From NCBI GenBank assembly GCA_034336665.1, contig CM067569.1, positions 23,161,320-23,225,319 of the forward strand: DNA of 64,000 bases, read 5' to 3'. This DNA is from Luscinia megarhynchos. Lineage: Eukaryota > Chordata > Aves > Passeriformes > Turdidae. The notes below the pieces were generated by a model, which did no database searches, was not told the DNA's origin, and saw only the letters and a list, made by a program, of their open reading frames with translations. Below, one piece after another: positions 11,501-26,500 of this stretch (its first letter is position 1; the number at the start of each line of letters is the position of its first letter). A program made the position numbers and the translations under genes.

Positions 11501-14500
11501 GCAGCTCCGCTGCCTTGGGGGGTGGAATGATTACTCACAGGTTCTAAGCGAGAACTATGACAGGGAAAAAAACAGAAGAAAAGACTCGTGGGTTAACGCC
11601 AAATATTTTTCACTCAAAATTTTTTAATTTGGCTGTAAGTCAATTTTAAATAAGGGAGATAAAACCCAAACCCTACAATTCAAATGAGCATGCCAAAAAA
11701 CATATGCTCACTGGAAGTCTAAGAGAAAGACAAAGCTCTGCTTTAAAGTGTGATCATGCATCAAAATAGGATGGGCAATTTCACCAGGTCATATTAATAT
11801 TGGAAATTCAGATTATGGAAAAATAAGTAAAAATTATTTGAAGTATTAAAATGTCATAATCCTAGGAACAAGTCATCTTGGATCTTAGTTTAGTAGATTT
11901 AGGGATTATGCCCAAACAGAAAATACATTTACATGCATCAAGCATTCTTCTTTTGATAAACACATTCACACCTTACTTTTCAAAGCAATCACACTTAGCA
12001 GCACACATGTGCTCACGTTTGCAAACATTAAGTGTACAGATGTTAGCAACAAGCTAAATAATTGTGTGGACAGGAGAGCTGTCTTTTTCCAGGTCCAGCC
12101 AGCCTTACCTTGACCTTGAGTGGTTGCCAAGCTGATACATGTGTGGGTTATACTGAGCCAGAATAGTGATGGTGTCGCACTGCTGCCCAATGATTAGCCG
12201 AGCCTGCTGCTCTGTAGCATTTCTCAAATTTATTCCATTAAACTATGGAAAAATTGCAAAAACCAGAATGTCAAGTTTTCAAATGGAAACTAGCAAGCTC
12301 ATTTTTTCAGTGCCCTAATTAGTGTAATATCTAAATACTCATTTATTCCCACTGGAGAAAACAGGAGAATGAAAATGTTGCTATACAGTGATTTCTAGTG
12401 TTTACTCCTTGGAAGGAATCATCATAATTTTCAAGTATTTTGTAACCTGACAAGGAGTTTAACAATATCTTCACCGTTAAAAGACGTAAGTATTCTGAGC
12501 TGTGCTATGATTTGATATTGCTAATTAAATACTATTTGGTTCAGATAATCAATATGAGTAAACTCAGAATTTAAAGACAAATTCAGATCTATTCAGGTCT
12601 ATTTTAGTATCAGAAACACACTGTGCAACAGAAGGTGCTTTAACATGATGTTACATTTACAAAGCAGCTCTGTACTTTACAAAATGCTACTCCATGTGTT
12701 TATCTAACACAGCAGGCAGAAACATCATGGAGGCTACATGAGTAATTTTTTAACCATCCATGTGCTAAGGATATGGCACAGCAACAACAGCATGAAACTT
12801 GGTAAAAGCCAGTTGCTGGAGAATGTACCCTCTAACCAGGCAGAATATGGGATTGGGACTATTTTGTTTCAAGTACTGAAACTAATTAACTTAAAATTTA
12901 ATTATATCTATGTAAGACAGGATGCAGATATACCATCAAAAGACATTTTTATGATAAAGCCTGAAAATGTCACAACAATCACAGTTATGGAATATTACTA
13001 TAGAGAGTACTCTTTGCTACATCTCACAACATAGTCTTTTTGGGAAGGCAGTTATGGCTGCAGTCATACAAACTGATTTATCAAACCTTAGCAATAGTAA
13101 GCAAACAATTACCTCCAGTAACTGATCACCATATTCAAGGCCAGCTTGATGGGCAATGCTCCCACCTGTTACTTTAGAAACAAATATTCCACCATTTTCT
13201 CCGCTCACAATGGAAATCCCGAGTGGCTCAGAGCCCTTCTGCACTTTAACATGGCGTGGCTCTTCCATGTAGGGCCTTTTAAGGAGATAGTTACAACTGA
13301 GTTGGAAAAAATTGCAAATGAACTACCACAATATCCAAGTTACATGCAATAATTATGCCTGTTTGAACAGAAACAATAAAATAGCTTTGAACAGTTACTT
13401 ATAAAACCCCACAAATTGTCAACAGTCTTAAATGCATTCCTTTAACACCATGCAATGTACAGTGGCAGAAGTAAGTGTATACCAGGTACATGACTGCTCC
13501 AAAAATGATGGTAAATATGAATTAGAAAAAGAATGGTCATGAAGTTGATAGGAAAGAAGCTTCCAGATTCATATTATATGAAAGCAATTGAACCACTGTA
13601 TATAATATGACATTGTCAAACCATGTTCCAGAAGGGTATGTTATAAATACAAATGCTGGGAGTCTTCACTGCCAGTGAAAATAAACATAATGAATACTAA
13701 GGTGGTAAACCAAAGGACAACAAAGCACAAATATAATATTTCATATGCTGGGAAACACAAATTAGTAATGAAAATTAAGCAGTTGCAAACTCAAGCCATT
13801 AAGACAGCAGTTTGCATGGTAGCATTACAATTACCATGCAAATTCTCCTCAGGGCAATTATCCAAACGTAAAAAAAGCACAAAGTGCGCAATACTGCTCG
13901 AGAAGGACAACCTTAGATCAGGCCAACCTCAAACTCCTTAGTGATGAGAACCTAGGCCTAGGAGCCACAGGGATTCTCAGAAAAGACCTATTACGGAACA
14001 GATATCTGAAAGATGTAGAAGATTTGAGAAGACAAGAACACTTAGGACAAACAGTAGTAAGACACTAGTAAGTATATCACGAAAAAGACTTATAGAAAAG
14101 AAAACCCTGATACATTCCTCTCTCCTTCCCCCATATTTGGGATGTATCCACCTCTACATATGGTGCTGGTCCATTCATGATGGACCATGTATGAACAAAC
14201 AGTAGCCTTCTAAAAAGTCCTGGTTTTCACTATTATAAACTTAACAATATCTACACAGCAAGAAGCATCATCAGGCTTTAACAGTTGAGTTCACCAGGAA
14301 CGAAACAGCTTGGGCACCAGGTGTGGTGTATTATTTGTTTTAATACCATTATAATGCATTTGACATGTATTAATTTCAATGTTTTCTTTCCTAACATTTC
14401 ATTATACCATATAGATGTGCTCTAAACTGCACAAACTGCTTAAACTATTTTATTGTGCTGTTCATAGACCAGAAGGGTTACATAGACTGCACTCACTACC

Positions 14501-17500
14501 ACTGAAGTGAGTGAGGCTGAGGAAGTGCATTTTTTGGAAAAGTAGGGTTTGGGGCTGGGGACAGAGGGAAGGGGACATTGTTTCATAACTCTGCATATTG
14601 CCAGCCTTTGAAGGGATCCTTTTGGTAGCCTTCTGCAGCAGAGGCTTAATAGTTTGCCAGCTTATTAGTGTATATGAGATAAAAACTGTTGGCTGCTGAT
14701 ATGAATGCAAGTCTGGAACTCAGCCACCTTACACCACACTGTTAGTGGTAATGCCCTCAGCAATTGCTTACCAATGTAGTGAACTTATTGCTGATGCTCA
14801 TAATTTTTGTATGTGACCTAAATTAACTAAATTCTGGTAACTTGCAGAAAACTGATTATTTTTTCACTCACTTATGAGCTTTAAGCAATATTATATGAAG
14901 TTCCTTCATGTCACAAAACTTATCAAGGTATATTTCTGCATTAAAAACTAAAACTGCATCTTTCAGAATTTTGTTTATTGTACCTTTCTGCTTTTTCATC
15001 AGCCACACCCATTTTTAATTCTTTCCGGATTGGAGTAAGAAAGAATCAAACTATACAAAGCACACAGGATCCTATCTGAGAATTATAGTAAGTACAGAAT
15101 GACAGATAACTACGCCTGTATAGCAAATCAGTAATAAAGTAAAAGAAATTATAACATTAAAAAGGTGTTTTACTTGTTAATCAGTTTCATCAAAATCAAG
15201 TAAAGCACTTTTCTATAATATTCAGAGTGCCTGCCAGAATCACTAGACATGGAGTAGAGAAAAAGTCTTAATTGATGAGTTCTTTTCATTTTCATTTGAA
15301 TTAAAATCATCAGAACAAACTAACATTGAAATTTTTGTCATCTATATAATTATTAATTTTATCTGGGGAAAGGCCAAGTGAATTATTTGTATTTTGTGGG
15401 AAACAAAGTTTATAAAACCCCCCAAAATTCAAACATTTCTTAGGATAGATTTAAGTAGCCACTTTCCTAAACTGATAACTGTTTAATTGTTTTGTTTTAA
15501 AAACCCACCATCAAACCTTAGAATTATACTCATTTTAGGAAGTCAATTTAGACTATGGTTTATACATAAGCACAGTAAGAGTGATGGGGCTGGAATCTGG
15601 ATGTATTTCAATAGTATGATCAACATTAAGAAAAATTGTTATTTCCCAGAGATCAGAACATGTATCTTGTGCTCAAAGACACATAGATATAGAGTGCCAA
15701 AACCCCAGCTTGTTCAGCTGAACACTCACATCATTAGTCATGTGAAAGAGAAAAGACACTGTGACTTGGAACTTGCAAGTGACAATCAGAGGAACATTTA
15801 TATGAGAACACAAGTTGAGTACATGTAGTACAAGCGTCACACTGAATAAGAGAGAAAGTAAATTCACAAAAACCTCTTTACATTTCCTTTCAAAACAACA
15901 CTGTTCTTTGTATACAAGACAATCTATAATTGCTACAATAACTTAGTTGCAATTTCTTCAAACAAGACAAAAGTTTAACATAACATTTAATGAATAACTT
16001 TTTATTACTACTAGGAAAGTTAGAATACAGAACATCCTCATAATTTTAGCATTCACATTTTTATGGTCAGTGTTTTTACATAAATTAAGCGTACAAAGGA
16101 GTCTTCAAGGCAACATAAATGTAATAAATTTCAATACACTGGAGCTCCTTTACACTGCCAGAATGGCACTCAGCTGCCTTATTGGAAATAAAAGGGTGAT
16201 TCAAATTTGTGTCTTACTGTTCTATGCTTTGAATTTGTGTAAACTTTTTCATATATTGAGTCTAGTCAGATCATGATAAAATGAAAACAGATGTCCAAGA
16301 CTGATACTATAAGCAGTGTATCTTTGAAATATTAATCAGATATAAAGTCATTAAACACAAAGCAGATATTTTTAAGAAAGCTATCACATTAGATTCAAAT
16401 TCTGCAAGCAGCTACACATATACTGAATGTTATTATTAGCAGTGGTCCAGGTGCAGCCAAAGGGATCAGTCAGAGTAGTAAAACTGTATCTGTATTGTTC
16501 TTCCACAGTTATTTGCTCAGTTTTTCTGGTTATCTGGTTATATGGAATAAAGGCACAGTAGCTGGAGCACAGATTTGCAGTGCTAAGGCACCTGATGTTT
16601 AGCTATCAGACGTTACTAGGTCCAATTTTGTTTAGATTTCCAGAGTACAGAACAAGGTTATCATAAATAAGCATGTGAGGTAGTTGAGCTGAAAGGGTAT
16701 ATTCCAATTTAGACTTCTCTTACTTGGTGTAACCATTAGTCCAACATGGAAGAAACAAAGCTTTTATGAAATTACTTATTCTTAAAATCCATAAAAAGAT
16801 CTCTTGCATACTTTCTAAAGAAAAACACCATTCAATAACAGGACCTGAGATTCATGTCTGCACTTACATATTTTTCATTTAAATTAAATGTTCACATTCC
16901 CTTGGCTTAATAAATAAACACACAAAATTTCCTCAGACACATTTGTTTCAAAACCAAAAAACATGGGGACCTTACCTATCTTTTCTACGTTCTCCGACAG
17001 ATACGGGGCTAATGGAAATCCTAGGTAATGTAGAGAGGGAGTTCTGAGACTGGCTGCTGGTGAAGGAAGATGTTTCCAAGTTAAGAGGTGACTGGGGAGG
17101 AGTTATCAAGCTGGGACTGCTACATTCTGAGTGCGACAAGGAGCCTAGGAAAAGCCAATAGTAGAGTTTTAGTATCCTGCATATGTCATAGTTGGAACAT
17201 GCACCCAGACACAGTGAAAGACACCACACTCATCTGAGAGAAGACAGGTCTGACTGCCCACTATCTAGGAGTCATGTAAGGGGCTTAGGAAGAGCAGGTA
17301 ACTCATTTCAGACAGTGCAAACTTACTGTCCTTAATGACTCTGTTAAATCCATCCTCTGTGTGCAAACAACTATTGTCATTTTCAACAGGAGACAAGGTT
17401 ACAGACAAGCTACACCATGAGCATGTCTGAAAAGCATGTTAAAGAAAAATAAAAGACAGGAAAGAAGTAAAATAAAAATCTAATGTGTAGGTTTGTTTGC

Positions 17501-20500
17501 AAGTAAAATATTTATGTGCAGCCCTTCCCTTTACATAGGAGGTATATTATGCAACACCTGAAAAAGATAACAGAAGCCAAGCACGAATCCTACACAGAGA
17601 CAGGAAAGCTCTGAAATTTCAAACAAGCTTGACATGACTTAGTTTGCATTTTTGCCCTGGTTGTACCGTTCCCAAGTAATCTACAGAACAGGTGCCCTGA
17701 CACAGTTTTCTCCCTTTGAAAAGCTAGAGAAAATAAGCCTCAAATTATTTATCGCAAATAAAATCTATTTTTCAGAACTGTATTTTCCCAGTTAGGAAAA
17801 TCACTGCACACAATACATTAAGGCTGCAGAACATCTGAGCAATGATGGCAGCGCAGATCTGCTGACTGCTGTCAGCAAACTCCTGATTCCACAGCACTCC
17901 AACTACTGCTTGTCTTTAAACATCTTCCACAAAGCAATTTTGAGTGAAGTACTGAAATATTTTCATTGCATTTCAAAGTATAATTCACAATCAGTGATAA
18001 AACAGTAAGCAAATAATACACTTAAAGAATGAAAAAAAGCTAGTCAGCTCACTGTTGAAATTTCCAAGGTATCATTCCAAAAGAAACAACTATAAAACTT
18101 ACAGCAATGCTTATTCTTAGTTTTGTCTGCATTCTTATTCAGTGTGCGGGTACTCGAGTCAGCTATCAGAAAAAACAACTTTCACTAGAAAGTTTCTATT
18201 CTTTTTAAACATTTCTCTGGCAAAATGCAGATTATGGAACATTAAAAAATTGTCCTGCTTAGACTGTGGCACAACTTGATTTAACAACTGCATGGGATTT
18301 GTTTTGGTTATCCTGAAAACAGTATGACTAAAATTACTTGTAAAATAATTCACCTCTGTCAGAGCCCATCATGGACCTTGGATATCTTGGTGTTAAAGGA
18401 ATCTTAATTCGTTCTGCTCTGTATTGCAAGTTACTTGAAGAACCTATTTTTAAAACAAGGAAAAATTAAAAAGACAGAAGTAAAAGCCATTACAATTAAC
18501 AAAAAAGCACATTTAGATTGTACTTCTTCAATGAGCATTAAAGTGGCCTCTAAATTATCAAGGCAAAAGCTTTGATGATTACCCTCATAACAGTGAATAC
18601 CATAATTATAGTAAATTATCTTCATTACAGTGCCAGTGTAAACAGAACACAATGCAGCTACACAGTATATATGCACTGTTCATTTTTGTATGAAAAAATA
18701 TTTCTAGTATTTTCCTACAAAATTAAACTTTACTCCAAGTCCAAGCAAGAATCTAACATCTCTGTTCACTAAGATTCCATGGGACTTTACAAAGGACATT
18801 TAAAACACTCTGATTACATTCTGCTTGGATGAATACATCACCACAGATACTGCTTGCAAACTCTTATGCCCCTTTTTGCTATGCTTATAAAGTTACCATG
18901 TTCTACCCAATCTTTGACAGAACACAGGAACACAAACACATATAAAACCAACCCCCAGTTATCACATAATTTAAAATTTATTTAAATCTAAAATGTAAAC
19001 ATGTCACTTCTACAAGGCATTCATTTGCTTTGGTATAATTAGGCTAGGCATAAAAAAATATTTATATGTCAATCAACTAAATATAATTAATTTTCCAAGA
19101 ATACAATTTACATTTAGCCATTAGTCATCCTTTGACTTTTTGTTCAGGGGGCTTTCTCCTTTTCTTTCTTCTCACCAGCTCACTGAACCTCAACCTTTGG
19201 CCCTGCATCCCATCTCTCTAAGGGTACTTTTAAAGTGTAACAGGCATGGAAAGGAGAATCCCTCACATGCAGAGACCATTTCAGAGAGACTGTAAAGAAC
19301 GAACCAAACACAGCAACTTCCAGGGAACACCTTTAGTCAAACCACAAGAAATTAAGCAAAGGAACATCAGAAGCCTTTAGCTTTGCCAATCATGACAATC
19401 TCCTAACATGGGTACTTCAGGAGTTTTTCATTTATAGTCTTCTCCAATATATAGGAGCCCCCAGGAAATAAATCAGAAAAGTTGGTTACCAAGTCTGGCA
19501 CTAGATGGCAACGAATTTGAGCCATGAGATGCTCTTGTACGTGAATTTTCAGAGTAGTCATTGGAGTGTTTATGACTTAGGTCCAAACTCAGGCGACCTT
19601 GATGCTGGGAACTACATCAAAAGAAAAGCAAAATAGGGAAACAGTTAGAACTGGCCAAAGAACCTGAGAAAACAGAAACTGGCCAGCAAAAAATTCTGGT
19701 TAGCCCACGTGCTGAATTAAATGAATGCTTCTCTCATTTCCACTTCCACATTGTCCCATCATTTTATGAATTATTAGAAGCCAGAAGAAAAATAGCCTTG
19801 AAGTACTACAAAAAAATGAGAAAGTTTTGTTTTGGCAATGACAAGAAAAAATATTAGAAATTAGTTAATTAAAAAATTAATTTTTTTATCAGTATCAATC
19901 AGTGGGGAAGAGGAAAACCTAATCCATCAGTTACTGAAAGACATGAAAGCAACTGGCACATCATTTACATGCAATAATGGCTTTGAGACCCCTGAATCAA
20001 AATAACATGTTTCACTCTGAACTCTACCAAACTACTAGAAGTAATTTTATCCTAATGAAAGCAAAATTTTACAGAGATAAAAATTTTAAAACACCTGGGA
20101 TGCAGATGCTGATGACATATTTGGCTGGCAACTGATGGGCAATTGCTGGTGTGAACTCTATGGCTCCAGGCAGTATAGATTGGATTTCTCATGACAGCAG
20201 TCACTGCAGGGCATGGTGCTAAGCTTCTTGGTACTGTCCCTGCTTCAGATGAGAAAAGCATATTATTATCAACATTATTAGCACATAAAGTCCAGATTTA
20301 AAATATGCCCTAATATTTTATAATTGTGTATTTTACCATTTACATGTATGATAAATAAAAATATTAGCATACAAATACATTATTAAGCATCATGCGACAC
20401 CTTTGATAATACATGCATGTTTAAAGTCTTGTTTATAATTCTGTAATGAATCAGTAATAAAGTGGATTATATTACCAAAAATGAAGCCATTCACAGCATA

Positions 20501-23500
20501 TGATTTTAATATGAGCAAGTAAAATATTTTCTATTTTCAAGTGCAGGAATTTTTTAACCAGGAATGAAAATTCTGCATTTAGTCACCCAACCAGCATGCA
20601 AGATTTTATTTGGCACTTGAACTGACTGCAGCTATAATTATTCTGATTCCTCTCTTTTGTTGCCTCACAGAGTCCCACTTCTAGTGTGACTTTAAATTGT
20701 AATATTTATTTCTGAAACTTATTACTCAAGCTGCTTTTGTATACATCCTTCAGTACTAATCCAAAGTCTATCTTAAAATTTCCTCTTGAGTTGGTAGCAT
20801 AGAATGCAGTAGCAAAAACTTGTTCTCATTTGAAGACATAGACTCATGTTGCCCAATACTGTCTAAAGTAGGTTTGACTTGACTCAGTTATAGTACTAAA
20901 GTATCATACTAAGATAAAAGTTAACTATAAGGTTAGAAATAATACTTTCACTACTTTTTCTACTGCCATTAAGAGAGAAAGTGAGAAAAGAGTAAAAGAA
21001 ATTAAAGAAGAGCAAAAGCTTCCTGGTGTGAGCTACTCTGGAGCGTGTCTTGTCAACTGATTGGGGCACCTGTGCTTGAAGCTGTCCATTGTTCCAGATA
21101 CACAGACTATTACCTTCATGTTCTCCAGTAAGAATACAATCTTCCATAACTTCTAGAACTTACTGGACTTTGGGGCTTTACGAGAATAGAGGATAAACTC
21201 ATAAAAATCAATATAACCCGATTTAAAATTTAAGGTTAATATACAACTGCTAAAAATTGAAATGTAAAACTAGACACTAAAGACTGAATAATCTGACAAC
21301 ACATTTATCAAATGCTTCTTGACTATTTCAAATTACCTAGCATGCTCTATCCTAATTACCTCCTTAAGCACTCCATCTAGTCAGTGCCAACTCAAAACCT
21401 CCTAATATGAACTTCAATACCAAAAACTGTTTGATCAAATGAGACAAAAGGCTATTTGCTGTTCTCCCCGATAATATTGATATATACTAAGTTTTTTGTA
21501 AGTCCCCTCTTCAGTATCTTAATATCTCAAACACACTCACATTTAGCCTTTCACTTAGATTAAGATCACAGCCAGTTTGGGCACTCAATGTCAGATACCC
21601 CAAATGTTTCCAACAGGTAGAATTGAATACATTTCACTTCCTGAATACCAGATGTTTTTCCCTGGAAGAATTTCAGAAATGAAGCAGCTAAAGCCTGGGA
21701 TACCTCCATCTACTTTCAAAAACACTAAAAATCTTACTTTTCCTCCTAAGGGACAAGTTACACCTTGTTCTGCACTAATGTATTAAGAAGTTCTCTGCAC
21801 AGAAACTCATGAAACACAAATCCTTCAGCCAGAAGTTGCTCAGTTTTCTTAGTGATTCTTAAACAGGCTTCACTTCTTTACAGTCCAAAAGCTGAGCACT
21901 TCATGTTCAGACTACAACAGACCATAGAAATAGGTTTTGTGAGTCTTGTTTCTTCTGTACTTAACACAACTAATCCCCAATGTGGACAAGTGCCTTGGGG
22001 CATTCCTAGAAAGCAGTTTGGAGTTCTGTACTCACCTGCTGACATGCTGCCAGGGTATAAGGCAGCAGCCACAAAGCCATCGCTGTGCCTAACAGAACGT
22101 TTTGGGGAATATGGTGCCCATTCCTGAAGCTCTGGAGACAGATGCTCCTCGCTAGCTGGAGCATATTTCTGCACCTACAGGAGCACAGAAGTTTGATTAC
22201 AGGAAGTTGGAGATTCAAAAGAATAAAACAGCCAAACTGTGGAACAATAAGCAACATCAAACTTTCGAGTATCTGTTCCAGAATGTGCCACCATGGTGCT
22301 TCGCAGACATTCGTCTTTCAATTACTTCCTTCCAACCATTTTTCCTCCATCCTACTTTGTTACTACTTTTTATTATTTTGTAATCTTCTTAGGGCAATAT
22401 TTGCAATTTAACTGATACCTTTTGCATCAATGAAACTCAGCATACAGTTACATTTCTCCTTTAAAATAAGGCTTTCACAGGCTATTTCAGATGCTATTGT
22501 TGCAAGTGTTTGCTATAGAAAATCTGGCGAAAAAGAAAGCATTTTCTTCTAAGCCTGCATTTCCAGATACATGTGGAGTAACCTCTCTTCAACAAGCAAT
22601 TCAGGTTTTAGAACCTCACAACTTCTGTTCTGTATATAACAAGTATACTGGTGAGTTAAGAACATATGAATATAGCTCAGACAGTGATGAAGAAGAGCTA
22701 CAAGTGCAGGGCTCAGCACATGGCATTCAAACATTTGAAATGTACAACACAAAATATGCATGTAAAAAGTGAAAGATTACTGAAAATGTACTTACAGTTT
22801 TTATGACAGCAGTATTTTAACTAAATGAAGAGTTACTGAGAGCACAAAGACTAAAAGGCAAAGGTGCCTTCTTAGAGCCAGTACTTGATCATTTTCACGT
22901 CTGCAACAGTCATTGTTCCATCTACTATTCAGGAATTAGGCACACCTAAATTTATCAACTTATCAAAGTACACAAAATTAACTGTGTATATACACATCTA
23001 AATTAAATGACAACACCCAATATGAATTCAAATTAAACTATACTATATTTTGCTATTACAAATACTGCTTCAGGAGTGACTGCATGCAGACTGGGCACTA
23101 TCGTCACAACAGCCTGAGGTAGTTCCAACTGACAAGGGCAATTCCACCAGAAAAAAAAATTCAGAGTGACTATGCCCACATTTTGAAGAACAGTATCACT
23201 TGTTCTCTCCTGCCAACAACTTCAGAGCTACAAAGTTCTTCCTATTTTATGGGTGGAGATGGGAAAGAGTAGAAAAATAAAAAAGAATCACAGAACCTAG
23301 TTTTAATTTTATCATAGAAACAAAAAATAGCTAGGAAATGAAGTAACTTTAAAAACCAAAAAAATCATCATTTTAATTCTCTTCTATAATTTTCTTCTTT
23401 ACCTCAAACCAACACCTACTTGCCACCTGTAACACAGCTTGGGCAGCACACTGACGCAAACGCAATATGTCCCCACATATCCCTTGGTCTCCTCAACAGT

Positions 23501-26500
23501 GAGTGCCAAAACCACCCACTCTGTGTTCCAGCTAACAAATCTCCTGGGCCTAAGTCCCCACCTACACATGTCCTTGTCACAGCTGGCAACTCTTTACTCA
23601 CTCATTCCTCATTATACAAATATTACTACAATTATAACCAGGGCTGTGCATGTGCTCATGACAATGCACTACAACGAAGAATGAGACTATCAGTGCTAAT
23701 GGAGCAACCTGACATTCAATACAAAGCAAACACTCCCTATTCAAATGTGTTCAATATCTTGATCTTATTCTGCTGTTACATACATGCTAAAATAGGACAT
23801 GGGAATACGCCCTCTTCCACTTCCCGCTGTGCAGTTCTTTTGACCTTTCTCTTGGCCATACTGCTCTTCAGACCACATCTGATCACAGGTACAAAATTAA
23901 ACTCTTATGTTTTCTCTGTCATTTATTGTGCTAGCCTTTGGCTGGGACAGAGTTAATGTTCTTCATAGTAGCTAGCTTGGGCTGTGGTTTTTTTAATTGT
24001 GCTGCACGCACTGTTGGTAATAACAGATATGTTTTCATTCTTTGGTGAGCACAGCTTACATAGAGGCTTAAACCTCTTCATAAGTATTTTTCCCTAAAAA
24101 TGTTTGGGAATGCATAAGGAATGGAAGTAGACAAAACAAAAAAAATGGAAGCAGGCCAAAAAAAAAAGGCATAAAAAACTGCCAGTTGCTCCCTTACACC
24201 AGTATTTTTGCAGGATATGGCTCTAACCCTGCACTACTTCCAACTAAGCTCTGCCATCTGTATTGCTTCTAAAACTCTGTGAAAAGGGTGGGATTACCCA
24301 GGTATAAACAAGTAAGGGAAAAGAATATTAAATTTTATGTAATTTTGATGAAATTACATTTAAAAACCCCACTTCTATAAACTTTGGCTTTCAGTTAAAA
24401 ATAAAAAAAAATATCTCTATCTGCCAGATGAGCAAATCTGAGGCAGTGGACCTGAAATAACATTATTGATTATGTCACTTTATATAATGTATTCATCTAA
24501 ATAGGCCTTTCCCAGAGCACAAAAATGTTTTCTTCCATCCACTCTCTCAAGACATGATCACCATCTTCTCAGCAGGGTTATTTATTCTAACAAATTATAT
24601 GCTGATTTTGAATTTGCATCATGTTCTAATAAATAGCTCACCTCTATAGTGTAATGGGCCTAACATCCTTTGAATTTCACATAAGATGTACAAAAGTATT
24701 TTGACATATAGAAAGACTTACAAAAAACCAACACTATGTGTGGTATACCTTCTTGTGCAGTGATCTGGACAACCAATCTGACTTTTGTAAAACTTCACAG
24801 ACCCTATTTTCAGTTCTTCTAAAGCTGATGTTTTGTGTTTTTATCTATGTCTTTTCAGGCTGTCAAAAACATAAAAGAGCCCAGATGTTGCAACAAGCAG
24901 CATGAAAACCTCAGGTATGGCAGCTAAGCAGAACACTAGTTTTCTGTTTGGTGGCCACCACTGCCTGTTAAATACTGGAACTCTACACACTGGTTTGTAT
25001 TTTGTGATACTGCCAAATGCCAACTGAGTCTGAGTTCAGAGGACCTGAATTCTGAGGATGGGCTATGCTTCTCCTGCTCTGGTACATAACTGGGCACCCA
25101 AAACCACACTGCTAATACACTTGAAGGTTTCTAGTTTTGTGCTTCAGTATAGCAAGCTTCTACCTGAAGTGCAGGATTAGGAATGGGCACAGGGGTCATT
25201 TTATGCCTCAGGGCAGGAGCCGATTTTGGCCGTGGTCTTTTAATCTCTGGCTCTTCAACTCTTTGAAAGCCAATGTCATCTTCACAGGACTTCCTTGAGG
25301 AGAGGTGAGTGCAGTCCATTCCCTCCTCCCGATAGTAATGCCCAGCATTCCTGCTGCGCCCCTTGAGAGTAGCAGAGTCCTGTTTAAGTGCCAAGGAAAC
25401 TGGAGCCTGGGCAGTGGCTGGGCTGGTGGGAGGTGATCCTGTTGTTACTGTAGACTCTGATGCAGAGCTTGCCTGTTGTTTATGTTTAAACTTGATGGAG
25501 TCACTTCTCTTAGGAGGAGTTGGAGGAGTTGAAGCCACTTCAGCTTTTGATGGCTGAGGTGAATGGCCTGTCACCTGATTAGGGGAAAGGTACTCCAGTT
25601 TGGGAGGAGTTGGTGGCCTTTTGAAAGTATCAGGGTCAAAGATAGATTTCCTTTGTTTTGGCTTTTTATATACAGAGAACTTTTCTGTTTCTGTTGCTGA
25701 GATATTAACCATGACTTTTGGCCAGGTACCACCACTATGCTTAGCTCCATGTCCTTTGTCAAACGCTGTCTCAACCATCATACAGTCAGCTCCCGTAGGT
25801 TCATAAGGCAGCCTCCTGTTGTCCAAGTCAACAGCTCCATAGCCTTGGTCCCCATATGTCTCTGGGCTGAAGGAGCTGAGACTGTGCTCTGAATTACTAT
25901 GGCAGCTGTGCACTGTGTTCCTACGAGAGTCTACTCGTAATGTGTTACTTGGGAAAGGCTTGTGATCGCAAAATGAAGTGCTGCCCTGATCCCCCTGGTC
26001 CTTCTTGCCATCCATGATGTCTGGATTGAAAATGTCAGTCTGGGTTGAGCTGTTGAGTTTCAGATTTCTTTTATTTTGTGCTTGTATCTCTGATGCATGA
26101 ACTCTACAGTTTGACATTTTTTCTGAATCCTTCAAATTTTCAAATATATTTTGACCACTCCAAGATGAACTCTGAGGAAAAACCTAAAACAAAAACCACA
26201 TATGATCACCTTATTATTGTGGCTGATTTCTGTTTAGTATGAGTCATATCCTAGCCTGCTTGACTTATCTATACCTGAATATACACTTAACAATACCTTA
26301 AAATTTAAAGCACAAAACATCAATTGAAATGAAGCTAGAAAAATTTTTGTAATATTTTCAGAACAATTCCCAAGGAGCAACTCCACATGGTGGCAGAAGT
26401 ACTCAACTGCAAGTGAAGGGACCTGCATTCTACTTCTGCCTCTGGTAAGTGATGCCAGTAAGATAACTTTAATTGTCCATTTTCCCTCATATATTTAGTC

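Larger units (their letters stand above)
6901..13112 (-). other. Short introns 21-29 of DLG5
   Basis: The introns between exons here are 6901-7651, 7780-7966, 8111-8809 (GC-AG), 9007-9334, 9506-9785, 9935-10850, 11035-11389, 11555-12108 and 12243-13112. All are short and AT-rich, and I recognised no repeat or RNA gene. The compact spacing over the PDZ4-SH3-GK core fits a bird gene. Confidence 0.7.
17145..22035 (-). other. Introns 16-19 of DLG5
   Basis: 17145-18353, 18444-19489, 19612-20094 and 20243-22035 separate the small linker exons. They are AT-rich with normal GT-AG ends, and I saw no mobile element. Confidence 0.6.
22175..25163 (-). other. DLG5 intron 15 with an LTR fragment and an unidentified ORF
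   Basis: This is a 3-kb intron. It holds the plus-strand ORF at 22470-22769 and an ERVL-like LTR piece at 23930-24090. The 178-codon ORF at 23420-23956 is not protein-like and runs into the LTR. Confidence 0.65.

Noticed and set aside
12109..12116. Alternative donor GTCAAG for exon 22
   Set aside because: GTAAGG six bases further on is a better donor, and it alone gives the conserved HSRSS join.
23420..23956. 178-codon plus-strand ORF, the longest outside DLG5
   Set aside because: It is not protein-like, matches no known family, and its end runs into the LTR fragment; chance opening in AT-poor sequence is more likely.
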